A DNA stretch of 64,000 nucleotides from Actinomycetota bacterium (GCA_021325455.1 JAJPHD010000009.1:62001-126000); one strand, 5' to 3'. Positions 15,503-25,027 are shown, numbered from the stretch's first letter. The notes: generated from the letters alone by a model not told the origin. Numbers and translations are program-made.

Positions 15503-16330
15503 TCAGGTGGCCACGCCGTGGGTCCGCAGGATGTCGTTGAGGCGAGCCTTGTCATGGCGCTCACCCTCGGCGAGCCTCCTTATGACCAGGACACAGGGAA
15601 GCCCGAAGGTCCCTCCCGGGAACTCCCGGGAGCGGGTCCCGGCGATGGCGACGCACCAGGGCGGCACCACCCCCCGCCCCAGCTCGGCCCCCGTCTCCAC
15701 GTCGATGACCGGTATGGACGGGTTCAGCACCGCTCCGGCACCGAGCACTGCCCCCTCCCCCACCCGGGCCCCCTCCGTGACCATGCACCGGCTGCCGATC
15801 ATGGCCCCATCGCCCACCATCACCGGCGCCGCTTGGGGAGGCTCCAGCACCCCGCCCAGGCCAGCCCCCCCCGAGACATGGACGTCCCGCCCGACCTGGG
15901 CGCAGGAGCCCACGGTGGCCCAGGTGTCGACCATGGAGTTGGCCCCGACCCGAGCCCCGATGTTCACGTAGCTCGGCATGAGCACGACCCCCCTCTCCAG
16001 GAAGGAGCCCCAGCGAGCCAAGGCTCCAGGCACCACCCTCACCCCTGCGCGCGCATAGCCCTTCTTGAGGGGGATCCGGTCGGCATACTCGTAAGGACCC
16101 AGCTCGATCGTCTCCAGCGCCGACAGCCGGAACAGGAGCAGCACCGCCTGCTTGCACCACTCGTGGACGACGACCTCCCCGTCCCCGGGCCGCACCTCCG
16201 CCACCCGGGCCTCCCCCCTGTCCAGGAGGTCGACCGCCTGGTTCACCAGGGCCAGGGCCTCGGCGTCACCAGCCACAAGCTCCTCCCGCCGGCGCCACAG
16301 CTCGCCGATGCCCCTCTCCAGGTCTGCCAC
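15503..16330 (-). CDS. dapD: 2,3,4,5-tetrahydropyridine-2,6-dicarboxylate N-succinyltransferase
   Basis: Uses succinyl-CoA to acylate tetrahydrodipicolinate, committing flux to the succinylase branch of lysine and meso-diaminopimelate synthesis. 275 residues. An N-terminal helical region is followed by the family segment RIPLKKGYARAGVRVVPGA. A left-handed beta-helix of hexapeptide repeats comes next (NIGARVGANSMVDTWATVGS, VGRDVHVSGGAGLGGV). The C-terminal part reads GTFGLPCVLVIRR. The sequence resembles the E. coli-type enzyme. dapC lies upstream on the same strand, about 85 nt away, and dapF is in the same cluster, so most later steps of the pathway except dapE are here. Confidence 0.95.
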   Translation of the reverse strand: MADLERGIGELWRRREELVAGDAEALALVNQAVDLLDRGEARVAEVRPGDGEVVVHEWCKQAVLLLFRLSALETIELGPYEYADRIPLKKGYARAGVRVVPGALARWGSFLERGVVLMPSYVNIGARVGANSMVDTWATVGSCAQVGRDVHVSGGAGLGGVLEPPQAAPVMVGDGAMIGSRCMVTEGARVGEGAVLGAGAVLNPSIPVIDVETGAELGRGVVPPWCVAIAGTRSREFPGGTFGLPCVLVIRRLAEGERHDKARLNDILRTHGVAT

Positions 16331-16414
16331 TGGCGAGACCCTATCCCCGCCCGCTCGCCGGGCGGCCCGCTAGAGGGGCCGGCCCCGGCGGGCCTCCCGC
16401 TCCCCTGAGCCCGC

Positions 16415-17581
16415 TCAGGCCACTCCCAGCCGCCTGGCCACCAGGTCCAGGCGGTCCATGGGGGCGACCATGGCCACCCGGACATGAGATGACCCGGAGG
16501 GCCCGTACAGGTCTCCCGGGCTCACGAGCACCCCGCCCTGGCGGGCCAGGCGATCCGTCCACGCCCAGGCCGGCCCGCAGCCATCATCGCCTGTTGCCGG
16601 CTCCCGGGCGGGGACCGCCGCCCAGAGGTAGAAGCCCCCGGCGGGGAAGCCGGCCTCGAGACCCAGCCCTTCCAGGACGGATGAGAACCTCTCCAGCCTC
16701 TGGGCGTAACGGCGGCGCTGCAGGTCGACGTGGCGGTCATCTCCGAGCGCCACCACGGCGGCGGCCTGGACCGGTCCGGGAACCATGAGGCCGGCGTGCT
16801 TGCGCACCTCGCTCAGGTAGCCGACCAGGTCCGGGTCGCCGGCATAGAAGCCCACCCGCAGCCCGGCCAGGTTCGAGCGCTTGGAAAGGGTGTGCAGCGC
16901 CAGCACGCCCTCCAGCCCCTCCTCCAGGATCGTCCTCGGCCTCCCCCGCCACGTGAAGTCCACGTAGCACTCGTCGGAGAGGACAGGCACCCCATGGTCA
17001 CGCCCCCAGGCCGCAGCCGCGGCGAGGTCCTCCAGGGCTCCCGTCGGGTTGGCCGGGCTGTTCACCCAGAGCGCCAGCGCCCGTTCCGCATCCCCGGGGT
17101 CCACCGAGGCCAGGTCCAGCACCCCGCTGCCGCTCTGCACCAGGACCGGGACGGCCCGGCAGCCGGCCAGCCTGGCACCCATGGCATAGGTGGGGTAGGA
17201 GAGCTCGGGGTACAAGACGGTGTCCCGGTCAGGGCGGCGCAACCGCAGCCACTGGGCCACAGAGGCCACGAACTCCTTGGTCCCCACGCAGGCTGCCACC
17301 GCCTCGTCGGGTACCTCGACGGCGAAGCGGCGCCGCAGCCAGGCCCGGGCTGCCTCCCTGAGAGCGGGCGAGCCCACCGAGGGGGGGTAGCCACGCTCTG
17401 CTCCCGAGGAGGCCAGAGCCTCCACCACCTCCGGCGGCGGGGGGTCGCCAGGGGTCCCGACGGACAGGTCCACCAACCCCCCCTCGTGAGCAGCCGCCAG
17501 GGACCGTGCTCCGGCCAGGCGCTCGTAGGGGTAGGGCGGGGGGACGAAGCCTGCGGGGGGAGCCTTTGCTGTTTCTCTCAC
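16415..17581 (-). CDS. dapC: N-succinyldiaminopimelate aminotransferase (class I/II)
   Basis: PLP-dependent transfer of an amino group from glutamate to N-succinyl-2-amino-6-oxopimelate. 388 residues from GTG 17579-17581, which overlaps the hflX stop as GTGA. Class I motifs seen are VNSPANPTG (cofactor region), SDECYVDFTW, and the PLP lysine in TLSKRSNLAGLRVGFY. The substrate call relies on position beside dapD and dapF and on resemblance to actinobacterial DapC. By motif alone another aminotransferase specificity is possible. Confidence 0.88.
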   Translation of the reverse strand: MRETAKAPPAGFVPPPYPYERLAGARSLAAAHEGGLVDLSVGTPGDPPPPEVVEALASSGAERGYPPSVGSPALREAARAWLRRRFAVEVPDEAVAACVGTKEFVASVAQWLRLRRPDRDTVLYPELSYPTYAMGARLAGCRAVPVLVQSGSGVLDLASVDPGDAERALALWVNSPANPTGALEDLAAAAAWGRDHGVPVLSDECYVDFTWRGRPRTILEEGLEGVLALHTLSKRSNLAGLRVGFYAGDPDLVGYLSEVRKHAGLMVPGPVQAAAVVALGDDRHVDLQRRRYAQRLERFSSVLEGLGLEAGFPAGGFYLWAAVPAREPATGDDGCGPAWAWTDRLARQGGVLVSPGDLYGPSGSSHVRVAMVAPMDRLDLVARRLGVA

Positions 17582-18882
17582 GAGCCGTCCTCGCTTCCGT
17601 CCGAGCCGCCGGCGTCTCTGCCTGCCACCACGAAGGGTCGGAGCCGGGCCAGGGTGGCCGGCTCCAGGCGGGCACGCAGGCGTGTGCCGGTCTCCTCGTG
17701 GGACTCGACCAGCACCTCCCCCTCCCGGTGCACCGCTGCCACCACATCCCCCCGTTCGTAGGGAACCGCCATCTCGACCACGGGATCGAGCGCCCGCAGG
17801 CGGTCGCTGATGGCTACCAGGAGCCCGTCCACGCCCTCGCCGGTGAGGGCGGAGATGGCCACCGACCCGGGGTGGGCGGTGAGGGCTCGGGACGGGTCGG
17901 TCCCCGGGCGGTCGATCTTGTTGAAGGCCAGCAGCTCGGGGACGCTGGCGGCCCCGATGTCGGCCAGCACCCGCCTCACGGCATCGATCTGCGACTCGGC
18001 ATCGGGGGCCGACAGGTCGACCACATGGACCAGGAGATCCGACTCCGACACCACCTCCAGGGTGGAGTGGAAGGCCTCGACCAGCTCGTGGGGGAGCTTG
18101 CGCACGAACCCCACCGTGTCGGAGCACACCACGGCCTCCCCCCCCGGCAGGTCCAGGCGGCGCGTACGGGGATCGAGGGTGGCAAAGAGGCGGTCCTCCA
18201 CCAGCACCCCGGCATCGGTCAGCCGGTTGAGCAGCGTCGACTTTCCCGAGTTGGTGTACCCGACCAGCGAAACTGCCCGCTGGCGCGACCGCTGCCGGGC
18301 CCGGCGCTGGGTGCGCCGGGTCCGCTCCAGCTGGCGCAGCTCGGCCTCCAGCTTGGTCATGCGCCGGACCAGGCGCCGGCGGTCCACCTCCAGCTGGGTC
18401 TCGCCCGGGCCCCTGGTCCCGATACCGCCCGCCTGCTGGGACAGGCCCTTGCCCTTGCCTCTGAGCCGGGGCAGCCGGTAGCGCAGGAGGGCCAGCTCGA
18501 CCTGGGACTTCCCCTCCTGGGTATGGGCGTTCTGGGCGAAGATGTCGAGGATCACGGCCGTGCGGTCGATGGCAGTGCGACCGAGGATCCGCTCCAGGTT
18601 GCGCTGCTGGGCGGGGGTCAGCTCGTTGTCGAAGACGACCGTGTCGGCATCGACCTCCTCGGATAGCTGGTGGAGCTCGGCCGCCTTCCCCTTGCCCACG
18701 TAGGTGGCGGGATCAGGCTGGTCCCGACGCTGGAGGACCCGGGCCGCCTCGTCGGCCCCGGCCGTGTCCACCAGGCGGCTTAGCTCGTCCATGCCGGCCT
18801 CGGCCTCGTCCACCCCCACCGGGGGGATGGCCACGCCGACCAGCACGATCCGCTCCCGGAAGCTGCGCTCTATCAGGCTCAT
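17578..18882 (-). CDS. hflX: GTPase HflX
   Basis: Ribosome-associated GTPase that splits stalled or hibernating ribosomes. 434 residues from ATG 18880-18882, overlapping the dapF stop as ATGA. The N-terminal HflX domain contains DPATYVGKGKAAEL and FDNELTPAQQRN, followed by the glycine-rich segment GGIGTRGPGETQLE. The G domain shows G1 GYTNSGKSTL, G3 DTVGF, G4 NKID and G5 SALTG. It is embedded between dapF and dapC with 4-bp overlaps on both sides, so it is tightly coupled to the lysine/diaminopimelate genes. Confidence 0.95.
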   Translation of the reverse strand: MSLIERSFRERIVLVGVAIPPVGVDEAEAGMDELSRLVDTAGADEAARVLQRRDQPDPATYVGKGKAAELHQLSEEVDADTVVFDNELTPAQQRNLERILGRTAIDRTAVILDIFAQNAHTQEGKSQVELALLRYRLPRLRGKGKGLSQQAGGIGTRGPGETQLEVDRRRLVRRMTKLEAELRQLERTRRTQRRARQRSRQRAVSLVGYTNSGKSTLLNRLTDAGVLVEDRLFATLDPRTRRLDLPGGEAVVCSDTVGFVRKLPHELVEAFHSTLEVVSESDLLVHVVDLSAPDAESQIDAVRRVLADIGAASVPELLAFNKIDRPGTDPSRALTAHPGSVAISALTGEGVDGLLVAISDRLRALDPVVEMAVPYERGDVVAAVHREGEVLVESHEETGTRLRARLEPATLARLRPFVVAGRDAGGSDGSEDGS

Positions 18883-19697
18883 GAAGCCAACTCCACCTCC
18901 ACCTCGACCACCCCCACCCGCTCGGCCGGCCCCTCCAGGTAGGCCTCCCCACCGGACCACTCGACCTGCAGGTCACCTCCCGGGTTGTGCACGGTCAACC
19001 GGTCCCCGGCCACCAGGCCCATGGCGCCGGCCGCTGCCGCAGCCGCCACCGAGCCGCTGCCGCAGGCCAGCGTCTCACCCACCCCCCGCTCCCAGACCCG
19101 GATGGTGAGGGCCTGCCGGCCCGGCCTCGCCCATTCCACGTTGAGCCCGCCGCTCCGGCTGGCCTCGATGGCGGGCCCCAGCCTCCCGAGGTCGAGGGAG
19201 CCGAGCTCGGCCTCCACGAGCACCAAGTGGGGGTTGCCGAGCTGGACGAAGCGCCCCCTCCAGTGCCGGTCCTCCACCGCCACCTCCTCGTCGGCCGGGC
19301 TGACCGCCGGCACGCCCATCCCCACCCGGACCCGGGCCACCTCGGGCCTCCCTCCCGGGCCGACGTGCACGGCCCGCGGTCCGGCCACCGTGCCCACCAC
19401 CAGGTCCGGCCCCCTGACCAGCCCGTCCCATATGGCTGCCTGGGCCAGGCAGCGGATCCCGTTCCCGCTCACCTCCGCCTCCCCCCCGTCGGCATTGCGG
19501 AGCTCCATGCGCAGGTCGCAACCGTTGTCGCCGGCCATGACCCGCATCAGCCCGTCGGCCCCGATGCCCCGGCGGCGGTCGCACAGGCGCGCCACCGTGC
19601 CCGCGCTCAAGGGGAAGCGCCCGTCCAGGTCGACGAGCACCAGGAAGTCATTACCCAGCCCGTGGTGCTTGGCCATGCGCACGGTGGTCACAGCCAC
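18879..19697 (-). CDS. dapF: diaminopimelate epimerase with Ser in place of the first catalytic Cys
   Basis: Interconverts LL- and meso-diaminopimelate. 272 residues with the two-lobed fold: HHGLGNDFLV at the start, RNADGGEAEV before the first active-site loop, and LACGSGSVAAA for the second. The second catalytic cysteine, Cys212, is present. The first, normally in CGNG (Cys73 in Haemophilus), is Ser77 here: the codon AGC gives VSGNGIRC. Both thiols act as acid/base in well-studied enzymes, so this change may lower or alter activity. A nearby Cys83 exists. Operon position with dapC and dapD supports a true pathway role. It is preceded by miaA at about 110 nt and overlaps hflX by 4 nt. Confidence 0.9.
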   Translation of the reverse strand: MAVTTVRMAKHHGLGNDFLVLVDLDGRFPLSAGTVARLCDRRRGIGADGLMRVMAGDNGCDLRMELRNADGGEAEVSGNGIRCLAQAAIWDGLVRGPDLVVGTVAGPRAVHVGPGGRPEVARVRVGMGVPAVSPADEEVAVEDRHWRGRFVQLGNPHLVLVEAELGSLDLGRLGPAIEASRSGGLNVEWARPGRQALTIRVWERGVGETLACGSGSVAAAAAAGAMGLVAGDRLTVHNPGGDLQVEWSGGEAYLEGPAERVGVVEVEVELAS

Positions 19698-19806
19698 CAG
19701 TCTCCCAGGCCAGCCATTCCGTTACGAGCGTATTCCCCCTGGCTGGGGCCCCGGCCGGGTCCACCGGGGAGGGGTGGCCGGCCGGACCGGAGCCGACCGA
19801 CCACCT

Positions 19807-20724
19807 TCATCGCTCCAGCAGGGGCTCCACCCGGGACTCCGCCTCCTCGGGGGAGCCGACCCAGTCGATACGAGGATCCCGGCGGAACCATGCCAGTTGC
19901 CTGCGGGCGAAGGCCCTCGTGCGGCGGATGGTGGCCTCCACCGCCTGCTCCAGGGGCAACCCCTCCTCCAGGTGCGCCAGCAGCTCGCGGTAGCCGAGCG
20001 CCTGGCGGGCGGTCCGGGAGAGGCCCTCGGGCCGGGCCAGGAGCGTCTGCACCTCCTCCAGCCAGCCCGCTGCCATCTGGTCGTGGACGCGGCGGGCGAT
20101 GCGGGCAGCCAAGGCCCCAGGCGGCGGGGAGATGCCGACCATGGTCACCCCCCTGGGTGGGTAGGCGGTCAGCCCCGGGCCGAAGGAGGAGAAGGGACGG
20201 CCGCTCCCCAGGGTCACCTCCAGGGCCCTCACCACCCGCCGGCGGTTGGTCGGTGTCATCCGGGCCGCCGCATCGGGGTCCAAGGCGGCCAGGCGGGCAT
20301 GAAGGGCCGGCACCCCTCCCGGCCCCTCGGCCTCTTCCTCCAGCGCCGCTGCCACGTCCGGCCAGCGTCCCGGCAGATCGAGGTCGTCCACGATGGCCCG
20401 CAGGTAGAGTCCCGTGCCCCCCACCAGCAAGGGGAGGCGGCGGCGAGACGACAGGTCTTCCAGCACCTCCCGGGCGGCCAGCTGGAAGCGGCGCACCGAG
20501 AACTCTTCCGAGGGGTCCGCCAGGTCCAGGAGGTGGTGGGGCACCGAAGCCCGCTCCTCGGCGGTGGGCTTGGCCGTGCCAATGTCCATGCCCCGGTACA
20601 CGCTCATGGAGTCCACGGCGAGGATCTCAGCCCTACGATGCCGCCGGCCCAGGGCCAGGGCCAGGGAGCTCTTGCCGGCGGCGGTCGGGCCCACGATGGC
20701 CACCCCTCGCTCCAATGGAGCCAT
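19807..20724 (-). CDS. miaA: tRNA dimethylallyltransferase
   Basis: Transfers a dimethylallyl group from DMAPP to A37 of tRNAs reading UNN codons. 305 residues. The P-loop is GPTAAGKSS (12-20). The substrate Asp/Ser region is DSMSVYRGMDIGTAKPT and the DMAPP-site segment is GGTGLYLRA. The C-terminal tRNA-binding part includes RRTRAFARRQLAWFRRD. All family hallmarks are intact. The upstream neighbour is divergent (a PatB-type aminotransferase, about 140 nt between starts). dapF follows on the same strand. Confidence 0.96.
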   Translation of the reverse strand: MAPLERGVAIVGPTAAGKSSLALALGRRHRRAEILAVDSMSVYRGMDIGTAKPTAEERASVPHHLLDLADPSEEFSVRRFQLAAREVLEDLSSRRRLPLLVGGTGLYLRAIVDDLDLPGRWPDVAAALEEEAEGPGGVPALHARLAALDPDAAARMTPTNRRRVVRALEVTLGSGRPFSSFGPGLTAYPPRGVTMVGISPPPGALAARIARRVHDQMAAGWLEEVQTLLARPEGLSRTARQALGYRELLAHLEEGLPLEQAVEATIRRTRAFARRQLAWFRRDPRIDWVGSPEEAESRVEPLLER

Positions 20725-20866
20725 GTCCCCACGACGCTACCGGCAGGCCCGGCCGCAGCGGACGGACCGGCCCGCCCCGAGGTGGAGCGACGGGCTCCGG
20801 ACCTCCCGCCCGGGGGCCCCCTCGGTACCGTTAGCATGCCGGGGTGACCAGGGAGGACCACTGAGC

Positions 20867-22042
20867 GTGCCCGCCCTCCGGCTCCCGGCCGACCTTCTCC
20901 CCTCGGTCGCCGAGCTCAGGCGGCGTAGCGGCTTCAAGTGGAGCCACTACCCGCCCGACGTGCTGCCGGCCTGGATAGCGGACATGGACTTTCCTCCCGC
21001 TCCCGCCGTGCGCCGGGCCGTGCTCGCTGCCCTGGACCGGGGCGACCTCGTGTACCCCAACTTCGAGACCTGGGGTGGGCTGCCCCAGGCCTTCGCGGCG
21101 CGGATGGAGTCACTCTATGGATGGCGGCCGGACCCGGCCCGGACCGTGGTGGTGGGGGATGTCGTGCAGTCCATCTATCTCACCCTGCAGACCTGCACCG
21201 CTCCGGGGGACGGGGTTCTCGTGCAGACCCCCGTGTACCCCCCCTTCCTCCAGGCGGTGGCCGAGACCGGCCGGCGGCTCCTCGACAACCCCCTGCGCCA
21301 GGGGCCGAGCCGCTACGAGGTGGACCCCGGGGGATGGGCTGACCTGGAGGGGGCGCGCCTCCTGCTGCTCTGCAACCCCCACAACCCCACCGGACGCGTC
21401 CTGGAGCGGGCCGAGCTGGAGGCCCTGGCCGAGGTGGTCCTGGCCCGGGACCTGATCGTGGTCTCGGACGAGATACATGCTGAGCTCACCTGGGCGGGCC
21501 ACACCCACACCCCCTTTGCCATGTTGGGAGAGAAGGTGGCGGCGCGCACGATCACCCTCACCTCGGCCACCAAGGCCTTCAACATCGCCGGGCTGCGGTG
21601 CTCGGTGGCCCACTTCGGCAGCGCCGAGCTGCTGGCCCGGTTCCAGTCCGTCCCCGAGCACCAGAGGGGAGGGGTGGGGAGCCTTGCCATCGCTGCCACC
21701 CTGGCGGCCTGGCAGGAGGGCGGCGAATGGCAGGAGCTGGTCCGGGCCCAGCTCGAGGAGAACCGCCGCCTCCTCGGCTCCCTGCTGGAGGCCCACCTGC
21801 CGGGAGTGCGCTACCTCCCTCCTGAGGCGACCTACCTCGCCTGGCTGGACTGCCGCCAGTTGGGGATAGGTGCCGATCCCTGGCGCCACTTCCTCGACCG
21901 GGCCCGAGTGGCGCTGTCCGACGGAGCCGACTTCGGGCCTCCTGGCCGGGGCCATGTCAGGCTGAACTTCGCCACCTCCCCGGCCATCCTCACCGAGATC
22001 GTGGAGAGGATGGGTCGCTCGGTCGGGAGGGCAGGGGCCTAG
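20867..22042 (+). CDS. PatB/MalY-type PLP aminotransferase or C-S lyase
   Basis: 391 residues from GTG 20867-20869, with GGGAGGA 9 nt upstream. The fold is that of class I aminotransferases. The sequence IADMDFPPAP near the start and SDEIHAELTW are typical of the MalY/PatB cystathionine beta-lyase group. The PLP lysine is in TSATKAFNIAGLRCS, and the cofactor motif CNPHNPTGR is intact. The usual reaction is beta-elimination from cystathionine or cysteine S-conjugates. True transamination also occurs in relatives. The gene is divergent from miaA, and its stop overlaps the stop of the convergent mscS gene by 4 nt. Confidence 0.85.
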   Translation: MPALRLPADLLPSVAELRRRSGFKWSHYPPDVLPAWIADMDFPPAPAVRRAVLAALDRGDLVYPNFETWGGLPQAFAARMESLYGWRPDPARTVVVGDVVQSIYLTLQTCTAPGDGVLVQTPVYPPFLQAVAETGRRLLDNPLRQGPSRYEVDPGGWADLEGARLLLLCNPHNPTGRVLERAELEALAEVVLARDLIVVSDEIHAELTWAGHTHTPFAMLGEKVAARTITLTSATKAFNIAGLRCSVAHFGSAELLARFQSVPEHQRGGVGSLAIAATLAAWQEGGEWQELVRAQLEENRRLLGSLLEAHLPGVRYLPPEATYLAWLDCRQLGIGADPWRHFLDRARVALSDGADFGPPGRGHVRLNFATSPAILTEIVERMGRSVGRAGA

Positions 22043-23274
22043 GTTCCGCCCTCCAGCCCCCCCGGGCCCGGGGCCGGCGCCGGGGCGGGGGAGGGCATGG
22101 GCACCTCGGTCCGCAGGCGGGGCAGGGCGGTGGGGTGCTCCGACCGCAGGAACTCGATCAGGGCCTCCCTGACCTCGCAGCGCAGGTCCCAGAGCCGCGA
22201 GGCGTCGGCCGCGCTGACCAGGGCCCGCACGTGCATGGTGGCCGCACCGGCATCGGTCACCTGCAGGGCGCTGGCCTTGCCGTCCCAGTTCGGTGAGGCG
22301 GCCAGGACCTCTGACAGGCGCTGGCGCATGGCCTCCACGGGAGCGTTGAAGTCCAGGTCCAGGTCCACCGTCCCGAGCAGGTCCGAGGTCTGCCTGGTCC
22401 AGTTCTCGAAGGGGTTGGTGGCGAAGTAGGAGAAGGGCAGGACCAGCCGGCGCTGGTCCCAGACCTGGACCACCACATAGGCGAGGGTTATCTCCTCCAC
22501 CCGGCCCCAGTAGCCCGAGACCACAACCACGTCGTCCAGGCGGAGCGGTTGGGTTACGGCCATCTGCAGGCCGGCGATGACGTTGGAGAGGATCGGCTGA
22601 GCCGCTATGCCGGCGACCAGCCCGGCGAGGCCTGCCGACGCCAGGAGGCTGGCCCCGATGGCCCTCACCTGGCCGAAGCTGAGCAGGATGACGGCGGCGG
22701 TGACCACCACCACTCCGAAGATGAGCACCCGCCTTATCACCTGGACCTGGGTGTGTATGCGCCTGGCCCGCAGGTTGTCCCTCTCTGTGACCGAGAACCG
22801 CTCCAGCAGGAGGTCGTCGAGCACCCAGGTGACCTCGATGACGAGCCAGGCCAGGCCGGCTATGAGGAAGGCCCCCACGGCGTGCAGGAGCACGTTCCTC
22901 ACCCCGTGGGGGATGCCCTGGGTGAGAGGGAGGGCGATCTCCACCGCGGCCACCGGCAGCACGAAGCGAAGCGGCCGGCGCGAGCGGCCGACCAGGGACC
23001 TCTCCAGCGCCGCCCCGTGGCGCTGCCGGGCCTCCTCCGGGCGTGGGCGCCAGGGGGCGCCTCTTGGCCATCGGCCCCGGCGCCGGCGCCGGCCGCCGGC
23101 GACGTCGGTCCTGCCGGCCGCCTGCCCGGCCTCGGCCTGGGCGGCTGCCCTCTCGACCAGCCTGGCCATGACGGCGAAGGCCACCCCGTGGACGGCGAGG
23201 GCGACGACGACGGCACCGATCAGGGTGCCGGCCGCTACCGCCCCCGCGGCTACCACCGCGCTCATGGGCGGCAC
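22039..23274 (-). CDS. MscS-family small-conductance mechanosensitive channel
   Basis: 411 residues. One N-terminal membrane helix (about 10-35) is followed by a basic cytosolic stretch. Three more helices come between about 95 and 205, the last being the Gly/Ala-rich pore helix (ASAGLAGLVAGIAAQPILSN). The MscS beta domain signature QPLRLDDVVVVSGYWGRVEEI and a C-terminal alpha/beta domain follow. The end is Pro/Ala-rich. It should release solutes under hypo-osmotic shock. It follows ftsX on the same strand at about 60 nt, the place where many actinobacteria have smpB. Confidence 0.9.
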   Translation of the reverse strand: MPPMSAVVAAGAVAAGTLIGAVVVALAVHGVAFAVMARLVERAAAQAEAGQAAGRTDVAGGRRRRRGRWPRGAPWRPRPEEARQRHGAALERSLVGRSRRPLRFVLPVAAVEIALPLTQGIPHGVRNVLLHAVGAFLIAGLAWLVIEVTWVLDDLLLERFSVTERDNLRARRIHTQVQVIRRVLIFGVVVVTAAVILLSFGQVRAIGASLLASAGLAGLVAGIAAQPILSNVIAGLQMAVTQPLRLDDVVVVSGYWGRVEEITLAYVVVQVWDQRRLVLPFSYFATNPFENWTRQTSDLLGTVDLDLDFNAPVEAMRQRLSEVLAASPNWDGKASALQVTDAGAATMHVRALVSAADASRLWDLRCEVREALIEFLRSEHPTALPRLRTEVPMPSPAPAPAPGPGGLEGGT

Positions 23275-23335
23275 GGGAGCCCTCGGCAGGGATGCCTGGC
23301 CGGGGCTGGCAGGTCCGGAGGGGGGGACGGGACCC

Positions 23336-24229
23336 TCACACCTCCAGGAACCTGCGTACCCCGAGGGCCGAAGCCCCGGTGCCGATCACCGCACCCAGCA
23401 CGATCACGGCGGCAACGGTGAGGGCGACCTGGTGCCCGGTGACCAGTGCATACCTGAACAGGTTGGCCTGGAAGTGGGCGATCAGATAGGAGACCAGGTG
23501 CCCCATGCCGAACACCGCCCCCGCCGCCACCAAGGCGCCCACGAGCCCTTGGACGAGCCCCTCCAGCATGAAGGGCACCCTGATGAACCAGTTGGTGGCC
23601 CCCACCAGCTTCATCACGGCCACCTCCCGCCGGCGGGCGAAGATCGCCACCCGGATGGCATTGAGGATGAGCACCAGGGCCGACAGCAGCAGGACCACGG
23701 CCAGGGCGGCAATGACGATCTGCATCACGTCGGTGACCCGGAGCATGGCGTCCACGGCCTGGCGGTTGTAGAGGACCCTGTACACGCCCGGCTGGTGCTC
23801 GAAGCGCCGGCCCAGGGCGGCTGCCTGGTCGGCGTGGCGCAGCACTATGCGGAACGACGTGGGCAGGTCATCGGGCTTGAGGACCTTCAACAGGTCCGGC
23901 TGGGAGGAGAAGTACTGCTTGGCCTCCCGGTAGGACTGGGCCGGGCCCACGTAACGGAACGACTTGACCTCCGGGTCCCGGCTGAGCTGGTCGCGGACGG
24001 CCCGGATCTGAGCAGGCGTGGCGGCCGGGTAGGGCTGGCCGGCCGGCGTCATGTACACGATCAGCTCCACGCCCCCCCGCCATTTGCCCACCGCCCTGCT
24101 CACTCCCTGGTTGAGGAGCAGTGCCGCCCCCACCAGGGACAGCGACACGGCCACGGTCAGGACGGCGGCCAGCGTCATGAGGCGGTTGCGCCACAGGTTG
24201 CTGGCCATCTCCTTGACCGCGTAGGGCAT
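23336..24229 (-). CDS. ftsX: cell division protein FtsX
   Basis: Membrane partner of FtsE. The complex transmits ATP hydrolysis to peptidoglycan hydrolases outside the cell during division. 297 residues with the expected order: helix 1 near 20-42, an exported domain of about 130 residues (FRYVGPAQSYREAKQYF and neighbouring segments), then three helices between about 165 and 285. The MKLVGATNWFIRVPFMLEG motif of the FtsX/permease fold precedes the last helix pair. It follows ftsE by 17 nt. Confidence 0.95.
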   Translation of the reverse strand: MPYAVKEMASNLWRNRLMTLAAVLTVAVSLSLVGAALLLNQGVSRAVGKWRGGVELIVYMTPAGQPYPAATPAQIRAVRDQLSRDPEVKSFRYVGPAQSYREAKQYFSSQPDLLKVLKPDDLPTSFRIVLRHADQAAALGRRFEHQPGVYRVLYNRQAVDAMLRVTDVMQIVIAALAVVLLLSALVLILNAIRVAIFARRREVAVMKLVGATNWFIRVPFMLEGLVQGLVGALVAAGAVFGMGHLVSYLIAHFQANLFRYALVTGHQVALTVAAVIVLGAVIGTGASALGVRRFLEV

Positions 24230-24246
24230 GGTCCTCCTCCGCTTAC

Positions 24247-24933
24247 CTACACGTGTCCGTAGACGCCGCGAGCTTCGTCCCGCATGATCCGCCCCTGGTC
24301 CAGGGCTACCACACGCCGGCGCATCCGGTCCACGATCGAGGCGTTGTGCGTGGCCATCACCACCGTGGTCCCCGTGCGGTTGATGCGGTCCAGCAGCCGG
24401 GTGATGTCCTCCGAGGTGTCCGGGTCCAGGTTACCGGTCGGCTCGTCGGCCAGGAGGATGAGCGGCCGGTTGACGAACGCCCGGGCTATGGCCACCCGTT
24501 GCTGCTCGCCGCCCGAGAGCTGGTGAGGGAGGGCGTCCCTCCGCCGGGCCAGGCCCACCAGGTCGAGGATCTGGGGGACCTGGGCCGCGATCACGTGCCT
24601 GGGCCGCCCGATCACCTCCAGGGCGAAGGCCACGTTCTCGAACACCGTCTTGGTGGGGAGGAGCCGGAAATCCTGGAAGACGCAGCCGATATTGCGGCGC
24701 AGATAGGGGACCTTCCACCGGCTCAGCTGGCAGACGTTCTTGCCCGCCACCCAGATGGTGCCCTGGTCGGGGAGCTCCTCCCGCAGGACCAGGCGCAGGA
24801 GGGTGGACTTCCCCGACCCGGTGGGGCCGACGAGGAACACGAACTCACCCTTGGCGATGCTCACCGAGCAGTTGCGCAGGGCAATGACCGCGCCATGGTT
24901 GTACGTCTTGGTGACGTTCTGGAGTTCGATCAT
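24247..24933 (-). CDS. ftsE: cell division ATP-binding protein FtsE
   Basis: ABC ATPase of the FtsEX complex on the cytoplasmic face. 228 residues. Walker A is GPTGSGKST, the Q-loop region is VFQDFRLLP, the signature is [14 protein letters not shown], Walker B is LLADEP, and the switch His lies in [25 protein letters not shown]-like opening strands are typical. It lies about 95 nt after prfB and just before ftsX, the standard actinobacterial order prfB-ftsE-ftsX. Confidence 0.96.
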   Translation of the reverse strand: MIELQNVTKTYNHGAVIALRNCSVSIAKGEFVFLVGPTGSGKSTLLRLVLREELPDQGTIWVAGKNVCQLSRWKVPYLRRNIGCVFQDFRLLPTKTVFENVAFALEVIGRPRHVIAAQVPQILDLVGLARRRDALPHQLSGGEQQRVAIARAFVNRPLILLADEPTGNLDPDTSEDITRLLDRINRTGTTVVMATHNASIVDRMRRRVVALDQGRIMRDEARGVYGHV

Positions 24934-25027
24934 GGCTGGCTACGGAAGGCCCCTACGGCCACCACTCTGAGCAGCGAAGAAGGCTACCACCGGACCTCGC
25001 CGGGGCTGGTGGACCCCACCGGCCCGC

